Positions 54,419 through 63,345 of a stretch of 64,000 nucleotides of DNA are shown piece after piece (the stretch's first letter is position 1; each line of letters opens with the position of its first letter). The position numbers and the translations under genes were made by a program. The DNA lies in the NCBI RefSeq assembly GCF_002198735.1, contig NZ_MWLO01000141.1:87964-151963 (forward strand), read 5' to 3'. The stretch comes from Ideonella sp. A 288. Its GTDB lineage: Bacteria; Pseudomonadota; Gammaproteobacteria; Burkholderiales; Burkholderiaceae_C. A model generated the notes under the pieces. It was not told the DNA's origin, ran no database searches, and saw only the letters and a list, made by a program, of their open reading frames with translations.

Positions 54419-56473
54419 TCAGTCGATGAGCCCGCGGTCTCGCAGCATCGGCTCGATCCGGGCGTCGCGACCCCGGAACGCACGGTAGGCGGCGCCGGGC
54501 TCCAGGCTGTCGCCCCGGCTGTAGATGAACTGCTTCAGCCGCGCCGCCACGGCCGCGTCGAACGGATCGCCGGCCTCGACGAAGGCATCGAAGGCGTCGG
54601 CATCCAGCACTTCCGCCCACAGGTACACGTAGTACCCGGCCGCGTAGCCCGACCCCGAGAACAGGTGCTGGAAGTGCGGCAGCCGGTGGTTCAGGCCCAC
54701 CGCCGATGGCAAGCCCCGCTCGGCGACCACCCGGGCCTCGAAGGCCACAATGTCGTCGATCGGCACCTCGCTCTGGTGGGCGGCCAGGTCGACGATGGCG
54801 CTGGCCGTGTAGCGCAGCGTGTCGTACGCGCTGCCGAACTTGCGCGCCGCCTCGATGCGGTCCATCAGCGCCTCGGGAATCGGTTCGCCGGTGCGGTGGT
54901 GCCGGGCGTGCCGGCGCAGCACCGCGCGCTCCATCGCCCAGTGCTCGAACAACTGCGAGGGCAGTTCGACAAAGTCGCGCAGCACCTGCGTGCCGGACAG
55001 CCGCACATAGCCGACGTCGGACAGCAGCCCATGCAGGCCGTGGCCGAACTCGTGGAACAACGTGCGCACGTCGTCCAGCGACAACAGCGTGTCCTCGCCC
55101 GCCGCGGCCTTGGCGAAGTTGTTGTTGTTCAGGATGATGGGCTGTGATGGCGCCTCGCCCGGGGCCACGTTGCGGTGCTGCCAACGCAGCTCACTCATCC
55201 AGGCGCCGCTGCGCTTGACCGGGCGGCAGAAGTTGTCGTGCAGGAACAGGCCGACCTGGCGGCCGCCCGCATCGGTGACCTCGTAGGCCACCACGTCGGG
55301 GTGATACGCACGCACGTCGTCGCGTCGCTCGAACCGCAGGCCGAACAGGCGCGTCGCGCAGTCGAACGCCGCCGCCACCATGTTCGGCAGCGAAAAATAG
55401 GCCTTGAGCTCGGCCTCGTCGAGCGCGAATCGGCCGACGCGCACTCTTTCGGCCCAGAAGCGCCAATCCCAGGCTTCGATCGGGCCGGCGGCGCCTTCGG
55501 CCTGCATCGCCTCGTCGAGCAGCGCACGTTCTCGCTCCAGCGCCGGCAGCGCCCGCTGCCAGACGTCGTCGAGCAGCGCCCACACCCGGTCGGGCGTGCG
55601 GGCCATGGTGTCGGCCAGGGCCAGGTCGGCAAAGCTGGCGTGGCCGAGCAGGCTCGCCTGCTCGCGGCGCAGGCGCAGGATGCGGGCCGCCACCTCGCGG
55701 TTGTCGCTGGGCCCGGGCTGCTCGCCGCGGCCGACCCAGGCCCGCCAGGCCTGCTCGCGCAGGTCGCGCCGGGTCGAGAAGGTGAGGAAGGGCACCACCA
55801 GCGAGCGCGACAGCGTGATCACCGGCCCGTCGAGTCCGCGGTCGGCGCCGGCTTGCCGGGCGGCGTCGCGCAAGGAGGCCGGCAGGCCAGCCTGGGCCGC
55901 CTCGTCGGGCAGCGGCAGGGTCCAGCGCGACTCGTCGTGCAACACGTTCTGGCCGAAGCGTGTGTTCAGTTCGGCCAGCGCCTGCATGACCTGGGCGAAG
56001 CGGGCGCGCTCGGCGCTCGGCAACTGCGCCCCCGCGCGGACGAAGTCGCGGTGCAGCCGCTCGACCAGCCGACGCTGCTCGGCCGTGAGGCCCAGGGCGT
56101 CACGGCGGGCATGCACCGCGTCCAGACGCGCGAACAGCGCCACGTCCTGGTAGACCGCGCTGTGGTGGGCCGCCATCGGCCCGGCCATCTCGCGCTCGAC
56201 CGCCTGCAGTGCGGGCGAGGTGGCGGACGTCGTCAGGCTGTGGAACATGGCGTCGATGCGGTGCAGGGCTTCGCCGGCCCGGTCGAAGGCCGCCACCGTG
56301 TTCTCGAAATCCGGCGCGGAGGGATGGGCGGCGAGCGCGGCCAGCTCCTGGCGATGGCGCCGCATCGCGTGCTCCAGCGCCGGGCGCACCTGGTCGGCAC
56401 GGAGGTGTTCGAACGGTGGCAGCCCGAACGGGGCGTCCCAGTCGGCGAGCAGGGCATTGGTCTGGGCATCCAT
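54419..56473 (-). CDS. M3-family metallopeptidase (oligopeptidase A-like)
   Basis: A 684-residue cytosolic zinc peptidase of the thimet oligopeptidase/PrlC family that degrades short peptides, including signal-peptide remnants. Zinc motif HEFGH lies near residue 474 in TLFHEFGHGLHGLLSD; the third ligand Glu is in DFVELPSQLFEHW. The N-terminus FGLPPFEHLRADQVRPALEH is typical. Length is normal for PrlC. The start MDAQTNALL has upstream in-frame codons that run across a promoter-like gap and are excluded. It is divergent from the YpfJ-like gene. Confidence 0.94.
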   Translation of the reverse strand: MDAQTNALLADWDAPFGLPPFEHLRADQVRPALEHAMRRHRQELAALAAHPSAPDFENTVAAFDRAGEALHRIDAMFHSLTTSATSPALQAVEREMAGPMAAHHSAVYQDVALFARLDAVHARRDALGLTAEQRRLVERLHRDFVRAGAQLPSAERARFAQVMQALAELNTRFGQNVLHDESRWTLPLPDEAAQAGLPASLRDAARQAGADRGLDGPVITLSRSLVVPFLTFSTRRDLREQAWRAWVGRGEQPGPSDNREVAARILRLRREQASLLGHASFADLALADTMARTPDRVWALLDDVWQRALPALERERALLDEAMQAEGAAGPIEAWDWRFWAERVRVGRFALDEAELKAYFSLPNMVAAAFDCATRLFGLRFERRDDVRAYHPDVVAYEVTDAGGRQVGLFLHDNFCRPVKRSGAWMSELRWQHRNVAPGEAPSQPIILNNNNFAKAAAGEDTLLSLDDVRTLFHEFGHGLHGLLSDVGYVRLSGTQVLRDFVELPSQLFEHWAMERAVLRRHARHHRTGEPIPEALMDRIEAARKFGSAYDTLRYTASAIVDLAAHQSEVPIDDIVAFEARVVAERGLPSAVGLNHRLPHFQHLFSGSGYAAGYYVYLWAEVLDADAFDAFVEAGDPFDAAVAARLKQFIYSRGDSLEPGAAYRAFRGRDARIEPMLRDRGLID

Positions 56474-56653
56474 GGCGGTCGGTGGCACCTCGTGAGTGTC
56501 GGCAATCGGGTGGCTGCATGATGCCACCGGGGCTGCCGTCCCATCCGCAGGCATGGCGCACGCGCCGGCCTGCGGCAGGCAGAATCCGCGCATCGGCGGA
56601 GGCGTCGGCCCTCGTGCCGCCGTGGCGCCGGACCACAAAGAGGAGCACGAGCC

Positions 56654-57535
56654 ATGCGACTGGACGGACATCGGGAAAGCGACAACGTCGAGGATGCACG
56701 GGGCGGCGGCGGTGCGGGCGGCGGCCGACGCATCGGCGGCCGCGGCATCGGCCTGGGCAGCATCGTCATTGCGCTGCTGGCCAGCTGGATCTTCGGCATC
56801 AACCCGATGACCGTGCTCGGCATCCTGGGCGGCGACGGCGGCGGTGCGGTGATGCCCCAGCAGCAGGCCCCGGCGGCCAAGCCGCCGGCCGACGACCCGC
56901 TGGCCCGCTTCGTCTCGATGGTGCTGGCCGACACCGAGGACGTGTGGCGCGAGCAGTTCCGCACCATGGGCGCGCAGTACCGCGACCCGAAGCTGCGCCT
57001 CTACAACGGCCAGCAGGCCACGGCCTGCGGCACCGGCGAGGCGGCGATGGGCCCGTTCTACTGCCCGGGCGACGAAAAGGTGTACATCGACCTCAGCTTC
57101 TACGAAACCATGCACAAGCGCCTGGGCGCACCGGGCGACTTCGCCCAGGCCTATGTCATCGCGCACGAGGTGGCCCACCACGTGCAGCACCTGCTGGGCA
57201 TCACGGCCAAGGTCGAGGAGGCCCGCCGGCGCGGCAACGAGCGCACCGGCAACGCGCTGTCGGTGCGGCTGGAACTGCAGGCCGATTGCCTGGCCGGCGT
57301 CTGGGCGCACCACGCGCAGCGCTCGCGCCAGATCCTGGAGGCCGGCGACGTCGAGGAGGCGCTCAACGCCGCGTCGGCCATCGGCGACGACACCCTGCAG
57401 CGCAATGCTCAGGGCCGCGTGGTGCCCGAGACCTTCACCCACGGCACCAGCGCGCAGCGCGTCACCTGGTTCAAGCGCGGCATGGCCAGCGGCAACATGG
57501 CGCAGTGCGACACCTTCAAGGCCGGCGCCGTGTGA
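56654..57535 (+). CDS. YpfJ-like neutral zinc metallopeptidase
   Basis: A 293-residue membrane-anchored protein. A Gly-rich N-terminus (~30 residues) precedes one membrane helix ([15 protein letters not shown]). The outer domain has HEVAHH (~171), the zinc site, and the Glu/Asp ligand block [17 protein letters not shown]. The Cys pair in ATACGTG and FYCPGDE, plus the C-terminal Cys, may form disulfides. The family (DUF2342-like/YpfJ, PF04228) is conserved but its substrate is unknown. A GAGGAGC site lies before the ATG. Confidence 0.9.
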   Translation: MRLDGHRESDNVEDARGGGGAGGGRRIGGRGIGLGSIVIALLASWIFGINPMTVLGILGGDGGGAVMPQQQAPAAKPPADDPLARFVSMVLADTEDVWREQFRTMGAQYRDPKLRLYNGQQATACGTGEAAMGPFYCPGDEKVYIDLSFYETMHKRLGAPGDFAQAYVIAHEVAHHVQHLLGITAKVEEARRRGNERTGNALSVRLELQADCLAGVWAHHAQRSRQILEAGDVEEALNAASAIGDDTLQRNAQGRVVPETFTHGTSAQRVTWFKRGMASGNMAQCDTFKAGAV

Positions 57536-57582
57536 GATCGCCCCAGGCGGTGGCAAAGCCCCCGCCAGCGGCCCCGGAGGGT

Positions 57583-57616
57583 TGAGTCAACTCGGGAGCG
57601 GCCCGTCGTTGACTCA
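57583..57616. repeat. Inverted repeat TGAGTCAAC / GTTGACTCA
   Basis: TGAGTCAAC (57583-57591) and GTTGACTCA (57608-57616) are perfect 9-bp inverted copies across a 16-base loop, in the 160-base gap between the YpfJ-like and YaeQ genes. The first copy is also inside a GTTGAGTCAAC palindrome. It may be a regulator site or a terminator stem without T-run. Confidence 0.5.
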
Positions 57617-57695
57617 TGCGGCGCGGCACTGTGGCACAGTGCCGCCCACCCCACCCGGCTCGACGGGTGCCTGCCCGCCCCTGACCGAGCCGCCG

Positions 57696-58256
57696 ATGGC
57701 CATCAAATCCACGATCTACAAAGCCAGCCTCCAGATCGCCGACATGGACCGCCAGGTCTATGGCGACCATGCGCTGACCCTGGCGCTGCACCCGTCCGAA
57801 ACCGAAGAGCGGATGATGATCCGGCTGCTGGCGTTCGCATTGCACGTGCCGGCCAACGACGATCGCGGCATGCTGCAGTTCGCCCGCGGCCTGTCCGACA
57901 CCGAAGAACCCGACCTGTGGCAGCGTGACCTGACCGACCAGCTGATCCACTGGATCGAGGTCGGCCAGCCCGACGACCGCCGCATGTCCAAGGCCTGCGG
58001 CCGCGCCGAACGGGTGACGATCTACTGCTACAGCAGTTCGGCGCACATCTGGTGGGCCGGGCTCGAGACCAAGGTGACGAGGCTGCGCAACCTCGAGGTC
58101 TGGCGCATCGAGGCCGAACAGAGCCAGGCGCTGACCGCGCTGGCCAAGCGCTCGATGCAGTTGCAGGTGACCACCCAGGACGCACACACCTGGGTCAGCG
58201 ACGGCACGGGCTCGGTCGAGATCCGCCCGGTGCCCCTGTGGCGCGGCGGGAACTGA
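57696..58256 (+). CDS. YaeQ-family protein
   Basis: A 186-residue protein of the YaeQ family, a PD-(D/E)XK-like fold. Blocks: MAIKSTIYKASLQIADMDR, LTLALHPSETEERMMIRLL, EPDLWQRDLTDQLIHWIEVG and VTIYCYSSSAHIWWAG. E. coli YaeQ suppresses transcription-elongation defects when overproduced, but its enzymatic role is not settled. The Glu/Asp residues expected at a nuclease-like site are present (EPDLWQ, EVGQPD). Confidence 0.92.
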   Translation: MAIKSTIYKASLQIADMDRQVYGDHALTLALHPSETEERMMIRLLAFALHVPANDDRGMLQFARGLSDTEEPDLWQRDLTDQLIHWIEVGQPDDRRMSKACGRAERVTIYCYSSSAHIWWAGLETKVTRLRNLEVWRIEAEQSQALTALAKRSMQLQVTTQDAHTWVSDGTGSVEIRPVPLWRGGN

Positions 58257-58335
58257 ACGACCCACGCGGCGTGGCCTGTCACGCTGCTCCTATCATCGTC
58301 GTCGTCCCGACCCTGGTGGTCCGCGCCCGGACCGC

Positions 58336-60453
58336 ATGCCGATGCAACTCCACTGGCTCCGGCGACTGGCCTTCGTGCTCGTCGCCCTCACCCCCCTGAC
58401 GATGGCCGCCCCCACCGACGACGACCCCTTCCTCTGGCTCGAAGACGTGCAGGGCGAACGCGCCCTGGCCTGGGTGCGCGAGCGCAACGCCGCCGCGCGC
58501 AAGCGCCTGGAAGCCTGGCCCGCCTTCGAGAGCGCGCGCACCGAGATCAAGGCCGTGCTCGACTCGCGCGAGCGCATCCCGATGTTCAGCCGCCGCGGCG
58601 AATGGCTCTACAACCTCTGGCAGGACGAGCGCAACCCGCGCGGCCTGTGGCGCCGCACCACGCTGGCCGAGTACCGCAAGCCCGCGCCCGCCTGGCACAC
58701 GCTGCTCGACATCGACGCGCTGGGCAAGGCCGAGGGCGTGAACTGGGTCTGGGGTGGCGCCGAATGCCTGGGCGGCCAGGACGACCGCTGCCTGCTCAGC
58801 CTGTCGCGCGGTGGCGCCGACGCCAAGGTGGTGCGCGAGTTCGACATCGGCCGCAAGGCCTTCGTCGAGGGGGGCTTCACGCTGCCCGAGGCCAAGTCCG
58901 ACGTCGCCTGGCTGGACCGCGACACGCTGCTCGTCGGCACCGATTTCGGCCCGGGCAGCCTCACCGACTCGGGCTACCCTCGGCTGATCAAGCGCTGGGC
59001 GCGCGGCAAGCCGCTGTCCGAGGCCACCACGGTGTTCGAGGGCGAGAAGGCCGACGTGGCCGTCAGCCCCGGTGTCGACCGCACGCCGGGCTTCGAGCGT
59101 GTGGTGCTGGTGCGCGCGATCGACTTCTACAACACGCGCGAATCGCTGTGGCGCGACGGCAAGCTCACGCCCATCGACAAGCCCGACGATGCGCAGCTGA
59201 GCTTCTGGCGCGACCGCGTGCTGATCAAGCTGCGCAGCGACTGGGTGGTGGGCGGCCGCACCTGGCCGCGCGGCGCGCTGCTGGTGTCCGATGCCGCGGC
59301 CTACCTCGCAGGCAAGCGCGACGGCCTGCAGGCGCTGTTCACCCCCACGGCCACGCGCTCGCTCGACCGCTATTCGACGACGCGCAGCCAGGTGCTGCTC
59401 GACATCAACGACAACGTGGCCGGCCGGGCCGAGGTCTGGCGGCACGACGACGGACAATGGCGCGGCCGCCAGCTGGACGCGCCCTTCCCGGGCACGCTGT
59501 CGATCGGTGCGCTGCACGACCCGATGGTCGCCGACGACCCGCTGGCCGAGGCCTTCACCCTCACCTACACCGATTTCCTCACGCCCGATTCGCTGTCGCT
59601 GGGCGACGCCCGCGGCGGGCCGATCGAGCGCCTGAAATCGCGGCCGACCTTCTTCGACGCCACCGGCATGCGCACCGAGCAGCGTTTCGTCGCGTCGAAG
59701 GACGGCACCCGCGTGCCCTACTTCGTGGTCTGGCCCCAGGGCGCCAAGGCCGACGGCAGCAACCCGACGCTGCTGTACGGCTACGGCGGCTTCCAGAACT
59801 CGGTCAACCCTTGGTATTCGGGCGGCCTGGGCACGCAGTGGTACCGGCGCGGCGGCGTGCTGGTGGTGGCCAACATCCGTGGCGGCGGCGAGTACGGCCC
59901 GGGCTGGCACCAGGCCGCCGTCAAGGCGAACAAGCAACGCAGCTACGACGACTTCATCGCGGTCGCGGAAGACCTCATCGCCACCAAGGTGACGAGCCCG
60001 AAGCACCTGGGAATCCAGGGCGGCAGCAACGGCGGCCTGCTCGTCGGCGCGGTGATGGTGCAGCGGCCCGAACTGTTCAACGCCGTGGTCTGCCAGGTGC
60101 CGCTGCTCGACATGAAGCGCTACCACCTGCTGCTGGCCGGTGCCTCGTGGATGGCCGAGTACGGCAACCCGGACGTGCCGGAAGAATGGGCCTGGATCTC
60201 GAAGTACAGCCCCTACCAGAACGTCAAGGCCGACGCGACGTACCCAGTGCCACTGATCATCACCTCCACCCGCGACGACCGTGTGCACCCCGGCCACGCG
60301 CGCAAGATGGCCGCGCGCATGCTGGCGCAGGGCCACGAGGTGATCTACCACGAGAACATCGAAGGCGGCCACGGCGCTGGCGCCGACAACTTCCAGCACG
60401 CCGACCGCCAGGCGCTGGAGATGGCCTACCTGTGGCAACGGCTGGCGCGATGA
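58336..60453 (+). CDS. Prolyl oligopeptidase-family serine peptidase, secreted
   Basis: A 705-residue exported S9 peptidase. A signal peptide (LAFVLVALTPLTMAAP) is followed by the beta-propeller half, opening with DDPFLWLEDVQGERALAWV. The alpha/beta hydrolase half has the nucleophile GGSNGG with Ser at about residue 564, Asp in TSTRDDRVHPGH and His in EGGHGAG (~679). All catalytic residues are present. It should cleave short proline-containing peptides in the periplasm or outside. A second Met two codons in is also possible as start. Confidence 0.93.
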   Translation: MPMQLHWLRRLAFVLVALTPLTMAAPTDDDPFLWLEDVQGERALAWVRERNAAARKRLEAWPAFESARTEIKAVLDSRERIPMFSRRGEWLYNLWQDERNPRGLWRRTTLAEYRKPAPAWHTLLDIDALGKAEGVNWVWGGAECLGGQDDRCLLSLSRGGADAKVVREFDIGRKAFVEGGFTLPEAKSDVAWLDRDTLLVGTDFGPGSLTDSGYPRLIKRWARGKPLSEATTVFEGEKADVAVSPGVDRTPGFERVVLVRAIDFYNTRESLWRDGKLTPIDKPDDAQLSFWRDRVLIKLRSDWVVGGRTWPRGALLVSDAAAYLAGKRDGLQALFTPTATRSLDRYSTTRSQVLLDINDNVAGRAEVWRHDDGQWRGRQLDAPFPGTLSIGALHDPMVADDPLAEAFTLTYTDFLTPDSLSLGDARGGPIERLKSRPTFFDATGMRTEQRFVASKDGTRVPYFVVWPQGAKADGSNPTLLYGYGGFQNSVNPWYSGGLGTQWYRRGGVLVVANIRGGGEYGPGWHQAAVKANKQRSYDDFIAVAEDLIATKVTSPKHLGIQGGSNGGLLVGAVMVQRPELFNAVVCQVPLLDMKRYHLLLAGASWMAEYGNPDVPEEWAWISKYSPYQNVKADATYPVPLIITSTRDDRVHPGHARKMAARMLAQGHEVIYHENIEGGHGAGADNFQHADRQALEMAYLWQRLAR

Positions 60454-60526
60454 GCCCGTCGCCCGGCCGCCCGACGACCTGCCCGTGCCTGCCTGGCGGG
60501 CGCGGTCGACGCACGAGCGTGCCCCG

Positions 60527-60805
60527 ATGACCGCCATGACCATCACCCACGACGCGGCCGCGGGCCGCTTCGAGGCCCACATCGAAGGCCAGTTGGCCGA
60601 ATGCAGCTACCGGCTGGTCGACGGCGTGATGGCCATCCACCACACCGGTGTGCCGCGCGCACTGGAAGGTCGCGGCATCGCCGCCGCCCTGGTGCAGGCC
60701 GCGCTGGCCCACGCCCGCGCGCAGGGATGGCGCGTGCGGCCGCTTTGCAGCTATGTGCAGGTCTACATGCGCCGGCACCCCGACACCCGCGACCTGCTGG
60801 CCTGA
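60527..60805 (+). CDS. Small GNAT N-acetyltransferase (YjdJ-like)
   Basis: A 92-residue minimal GNAT. FEAHIEGQLAECSYRLVDG is followed by the acetyl-CoA loop ALEGRGIAAALVQAALAHAR and the end block VQVYMRRHPDTRDLLA. This is the pattern of the YjdJ/GCN5-like group; the acceptor is unknown. The start MTAMT is preferred; an in-frame Met three codons later is possible. It starts 73 bases after the peptidase gene. Confidence 0.88.
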   Translation: MTAMTITHDAAAGRFEAHIEGQLAECSYRLVDGVMAIHHTGVPRALEGRGIAAALVQAALAHARAQGWRVRPLCSYVQVYMRRHPDTRDLLA

Positions 60806-60820
60806 AGGAGGGAACCCCCC

Positions 60821-61411
60821 GTGGACACGATCGACCCCCGCGCTCAGGCCGTGCTCGACTTCTGGTTCGGGCCCGCCGACGACCCCGGCCATGCCCGATC
60901 GCGCCCCGCCTGGTTCAAGAAGGACGCGGCCTTCGATGCGCAGATCCGCGAGCGCTTCGGCCCACTGATCGAGCAGGCGCTGGGCGGTGCACTGGCCGAC
61001 TGGGCCGCATCGCCTCGGTCGGCCGTGGCGCAGGTGCTGGTGCTCGACCAATTCACCCGCAACGCCTTCCGCGACAGCGCCCGCGCCTTCGCCGGCGATG
61101 CGCTGGCGCTGGCCACGGCGCAGACGCTGGTGGCCTCGGGGCAGGATCGGCCACTCACCGGCGTGCAGCGGCAGTTCGTCTACCTTCCCTTCGAGCATGC
61201 CGAAGACCTGCCGATGCAGCGCGAGGCGCTGCGCCTGTTCGGCGCCCTCGGGGCCGATGCGCCCGACCTGGCCGGGCTGCTCGACTGGGCGCAGCGACAC
61301 CACGACATCGTGGCGCGCTTCGGCCGTTTTCCGCACCGCAACGCGGCCCTCGGGCGCGCCAGCACGGCCGAGGAAGCGGCGTTCCTGCTCACGCCGGGTT
61401 CGGGATTCTGA
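60821..61411 (+). CDS. DUF924-family protein
   Basis: A 196-residue helical protein of the DUF924 family: VLDFWFGPADDPGHARSRP, WFKKDAAFDAQIRERFGPL, VLVLDQFTRNAFRDSARAF and QFVYLPFEHAEDLPMQREAL are the diagnostic blocks. Function unknown; the fold is TPR-like. GTG start at 60821 with AAGGAGGG nine bases before. It starts 15 bases after the small GNAT gene and is probably cotranscribed with it. Confidence 0.93.
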   Translation: MDTIDPRAQAVLDFWFGPADDPGHARSRPAWFKKDAAFDAQIRERFGPLIEQALGGALADWAASPRSAVAQVLVLDQFTRNAFRDSARAFAGDALALATAQTLVASGQDRPLTGVQRQFVYLPFEHAEDLPMQREALRLFGALGADAPDLAGLLDWAQRHHDIVARFGRFPHRNAALGRASTAEEAAFLLTPGSGF

Positions 61412-61484
61412 CCGTCGCGCCTTTGGTGCCGTCGAGCGCTTCCGGCTGGTCGCGCCGTCCGGCCGCCTCGGCGAAGGCCGACCG

Positions 61485-63182
61485 TCAGGTGGACGCTTCC
61501 TTTTCCTGCAAGAGCCGCCACATCACCTTGCCCGAGCCGCTCTTGGGCAGCGCGTCGGCAAACTCCACCAGCTTGGGCACCTTGTAGGCGGCCATGTGCT
61601 CGCGGGCCCAGGCGATGATGTCCTCGGGCGTGGTCTTGCCCCTCGCCTCGGCACGCAGCACGACCACTGCCTTGACCGTCTCGCCGCGGTAGGCGTCGCG
61701 GCTGGCGATGATGCAGGCCTCCTGCACCGCCGGGCACTTGAACAGCAGCAGTTCCACCTCGCTGGGCCAGACCTTGAAGCCGCTGGCGTTGATCATGCGC
61801 TTCAGGCGGTCGGTGATGAAGAAGTAGCCTTCGTCGTCCATGCGGCCCAGGTCGCCGGTGCGGAAGAAGGGCTTGCCGTCGATCTCGATGAAGGCCGCAC
61901 GCGTGGCGTCGGGGTGCCCCCAGTAGCCCTTGAAGACCATCGGCCCATGGGAGACGATCTCGCCGGTCTCGCCGATCGGCAGTTCGCGGCCGGTGTCGGG
62001 GTCGATGATGCGCGAATCGGTGCCGAAGATCGGGATGCCCAGGCACTGCAGCTTGGCGCGCTCGGGCAGGTTGGCGTGGGTGGGCGCAGCCGTCTCGGTC
62101 AGGCCGTAGCCCTCGGCGAAGGTGATGCCGAACTCCTTCTGCAGCCGCTCGGCCACCGCCTGCGGCATCGCCGCGCCGCCACCCGACAGGTAGCGCAGGC
62201 TCGACAGGTCGAAGCCGGCGTAGTTCGGGCTGCCGAACAGGTCGATGATCATCGTCGGGATGCAGGTCCAGTGCGACACGCCGTGGCGGGCGATCAGGCG
62301 CCCGGCCAGTTCGCGGTCCCAGCGTGGCAGGATCACCGTGGTGCTGCCGGCGGCCACCGAGCCCAGCACGCTGTAGACGAAGCCGGTGATGTGGAACATC
62401 GGCACCACGCCCAGGGCCACCACCTCGGGGCCGCCATGGCCCCAGACGCCGCCGCCGATGACGTTGTGCATCAGCGTCCGGTGGGTGTGGATGCAGCCCT
62501 TGGGGAGGCCGGTGGTGCCCGACGTGTAGGGCAGCAGCGCCATGTCGTCGGGCTGCGCGGTGTGCGGCGCGGGCAGGTGGCCCTCGGCGATCGCGTCGGT
62601 CCAGCGCGTGGCACCGGCCGGCAGCGGCGGATCGGCCCGCAGCCACTGCAGCACGGCGTCGGCCGGGGCCTCGGCCGGGTCGATCTCGGCCGGCATCGCG
62701 TCGGTGAAACGGGTGACCAGCAGGTGCTTCAGGCGCTGTGCCTCGGGCAGGCGTCCATCGGCCTCGGCGACGATGCCGGCCAGGTCGCCCGTGGTGATCA
62801 CGACCTTGGTGCCGGGGTCGGTGATGTAGTGGCCGAACTCGTCGGCCTTGTTCATCGGGTTCACGGGCACCACCACCGCGTCGGCGCGGAGCACGGCCTG
62901 CACCGCCACCACGTACTGCGGGCAGTTCTGCATGAAGATCGCCACGCGGTCGCCCTTGGCGACGCCGCGGGCCTGCAGCCAACCGGCCAGGGCCTCGGCC
63001 TGTGACTTGAGCTCGTCGAACCGCAGCGGCCGGCCGAAGAACAGGTAGGCCGTCTTCGACGGATAGCGGGTGGCGGCGACCTCGAGGTTGAACCACAGGC
63101 TGGTTTCGGGCAGCACCAGCGCGCGCGGCAGGCGGCGGGGCCAGATGGCGTGGTGCGGTCGGGTCAGGGCGTTGGCGGTCAC
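61485..63182 (-). CDS. AMP-dependent acyl-CoA ligase (FadD-like)
   Basis: A 565-residue adenylate-forming enzyme that activates a carboxylic acid with ATP and CoA. The P-loop YTSGTTGLPKG is near residue 219; YGLTETAAPTH binds adenine; RTGDLGRMDDEGYFFITDR and KRMINASGFKVWPSEVE are the hinge. The catalytic Lys is in KSGSGKVMWRLL near the C-terminus. Length and the motif SLWFNLEVAATRYPSKTAYL resemble long-chain fatty-acid ligases, but aryl or medium-chain acids are also possible. GTG start at 63182, with a weak ribosome site. Confidence 0.93.
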   Translation of the reverse strand: MTANALTRPHHAIWPRRLPRALVLPETSLWFNLEVAATRYPSKTAYLFFGRPLRFDELKSQAEALAGWLQARGVAKGDRVAIFMQNCPQYVVAVQAVLRADAVVVPVNPMNKADEFGHYITDPGTKVVITTGDLAGIVAEADGRLPEAQRLKHLLVTRFTDAMPAEIDPAEAPADAVLQWLRADPPLPAGATRWTDAIAEGHLPAPHTAQPDDMALLPYTSGTTGLPKGCIHTHRTLMHNVIGGGVWGHGGPEVVALGVVPMFHITGFVYSVLGSVAAGSTTVILPRWDRELAGRLIARHGVSHWTCIPTMIIDLFGSPNYAGFDLSSLRYLSGGGAAMPQAVAERLQKEFGITFAEGYGLTETAAPTHANLPERAKLQCLGIPIFGTDSRIIDPDTGRELPIGETGEIVSHGPMVFKGYWGHPDATRAAFIEIDGKPFFRTGDLGRMDDEGYFFITDRLKRMINASGFKVWPSEVELLLFKCPAVQEACIIASRDAYRGETVKAVVVLRAEARGKTTPEDIIAWAREHMAAYKVPKLVEFADALPKSGSGKVMWRLLQEKEAST

Positions 63183-63345
63183 GGCGGTTCGGCAGGGGCG
63201 GCAGGACCCGCAGGTTTACCCGAGGCGCGCCCGGCACGCATCCACGTGAACCCGCGCAGGGTTGTCACCGAGGCGACCGGCCGCGGCGGCCGGGCTCCTG
63301 CCGGCGGCGACGGCCCCATGCCGCCCGCGCCGCCGAGCCGACGCG

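Noticed and set aside
58279..60582. 767-residue antisense frame over the prolyl oligopeptidase gene
   Set aside because: Low-complexity Arg/Ala/His/Val/Gly sequence, no start context, wholly inside a convincing gene.
61180..63237. 685-residue minus-strand frame overlapping the acyl-CoA ligase in another phase
   Set aside because: Arg/Pro/Gly-rich out-of-phase reading of the ligase; the ligase frame carries every catalytic motif.
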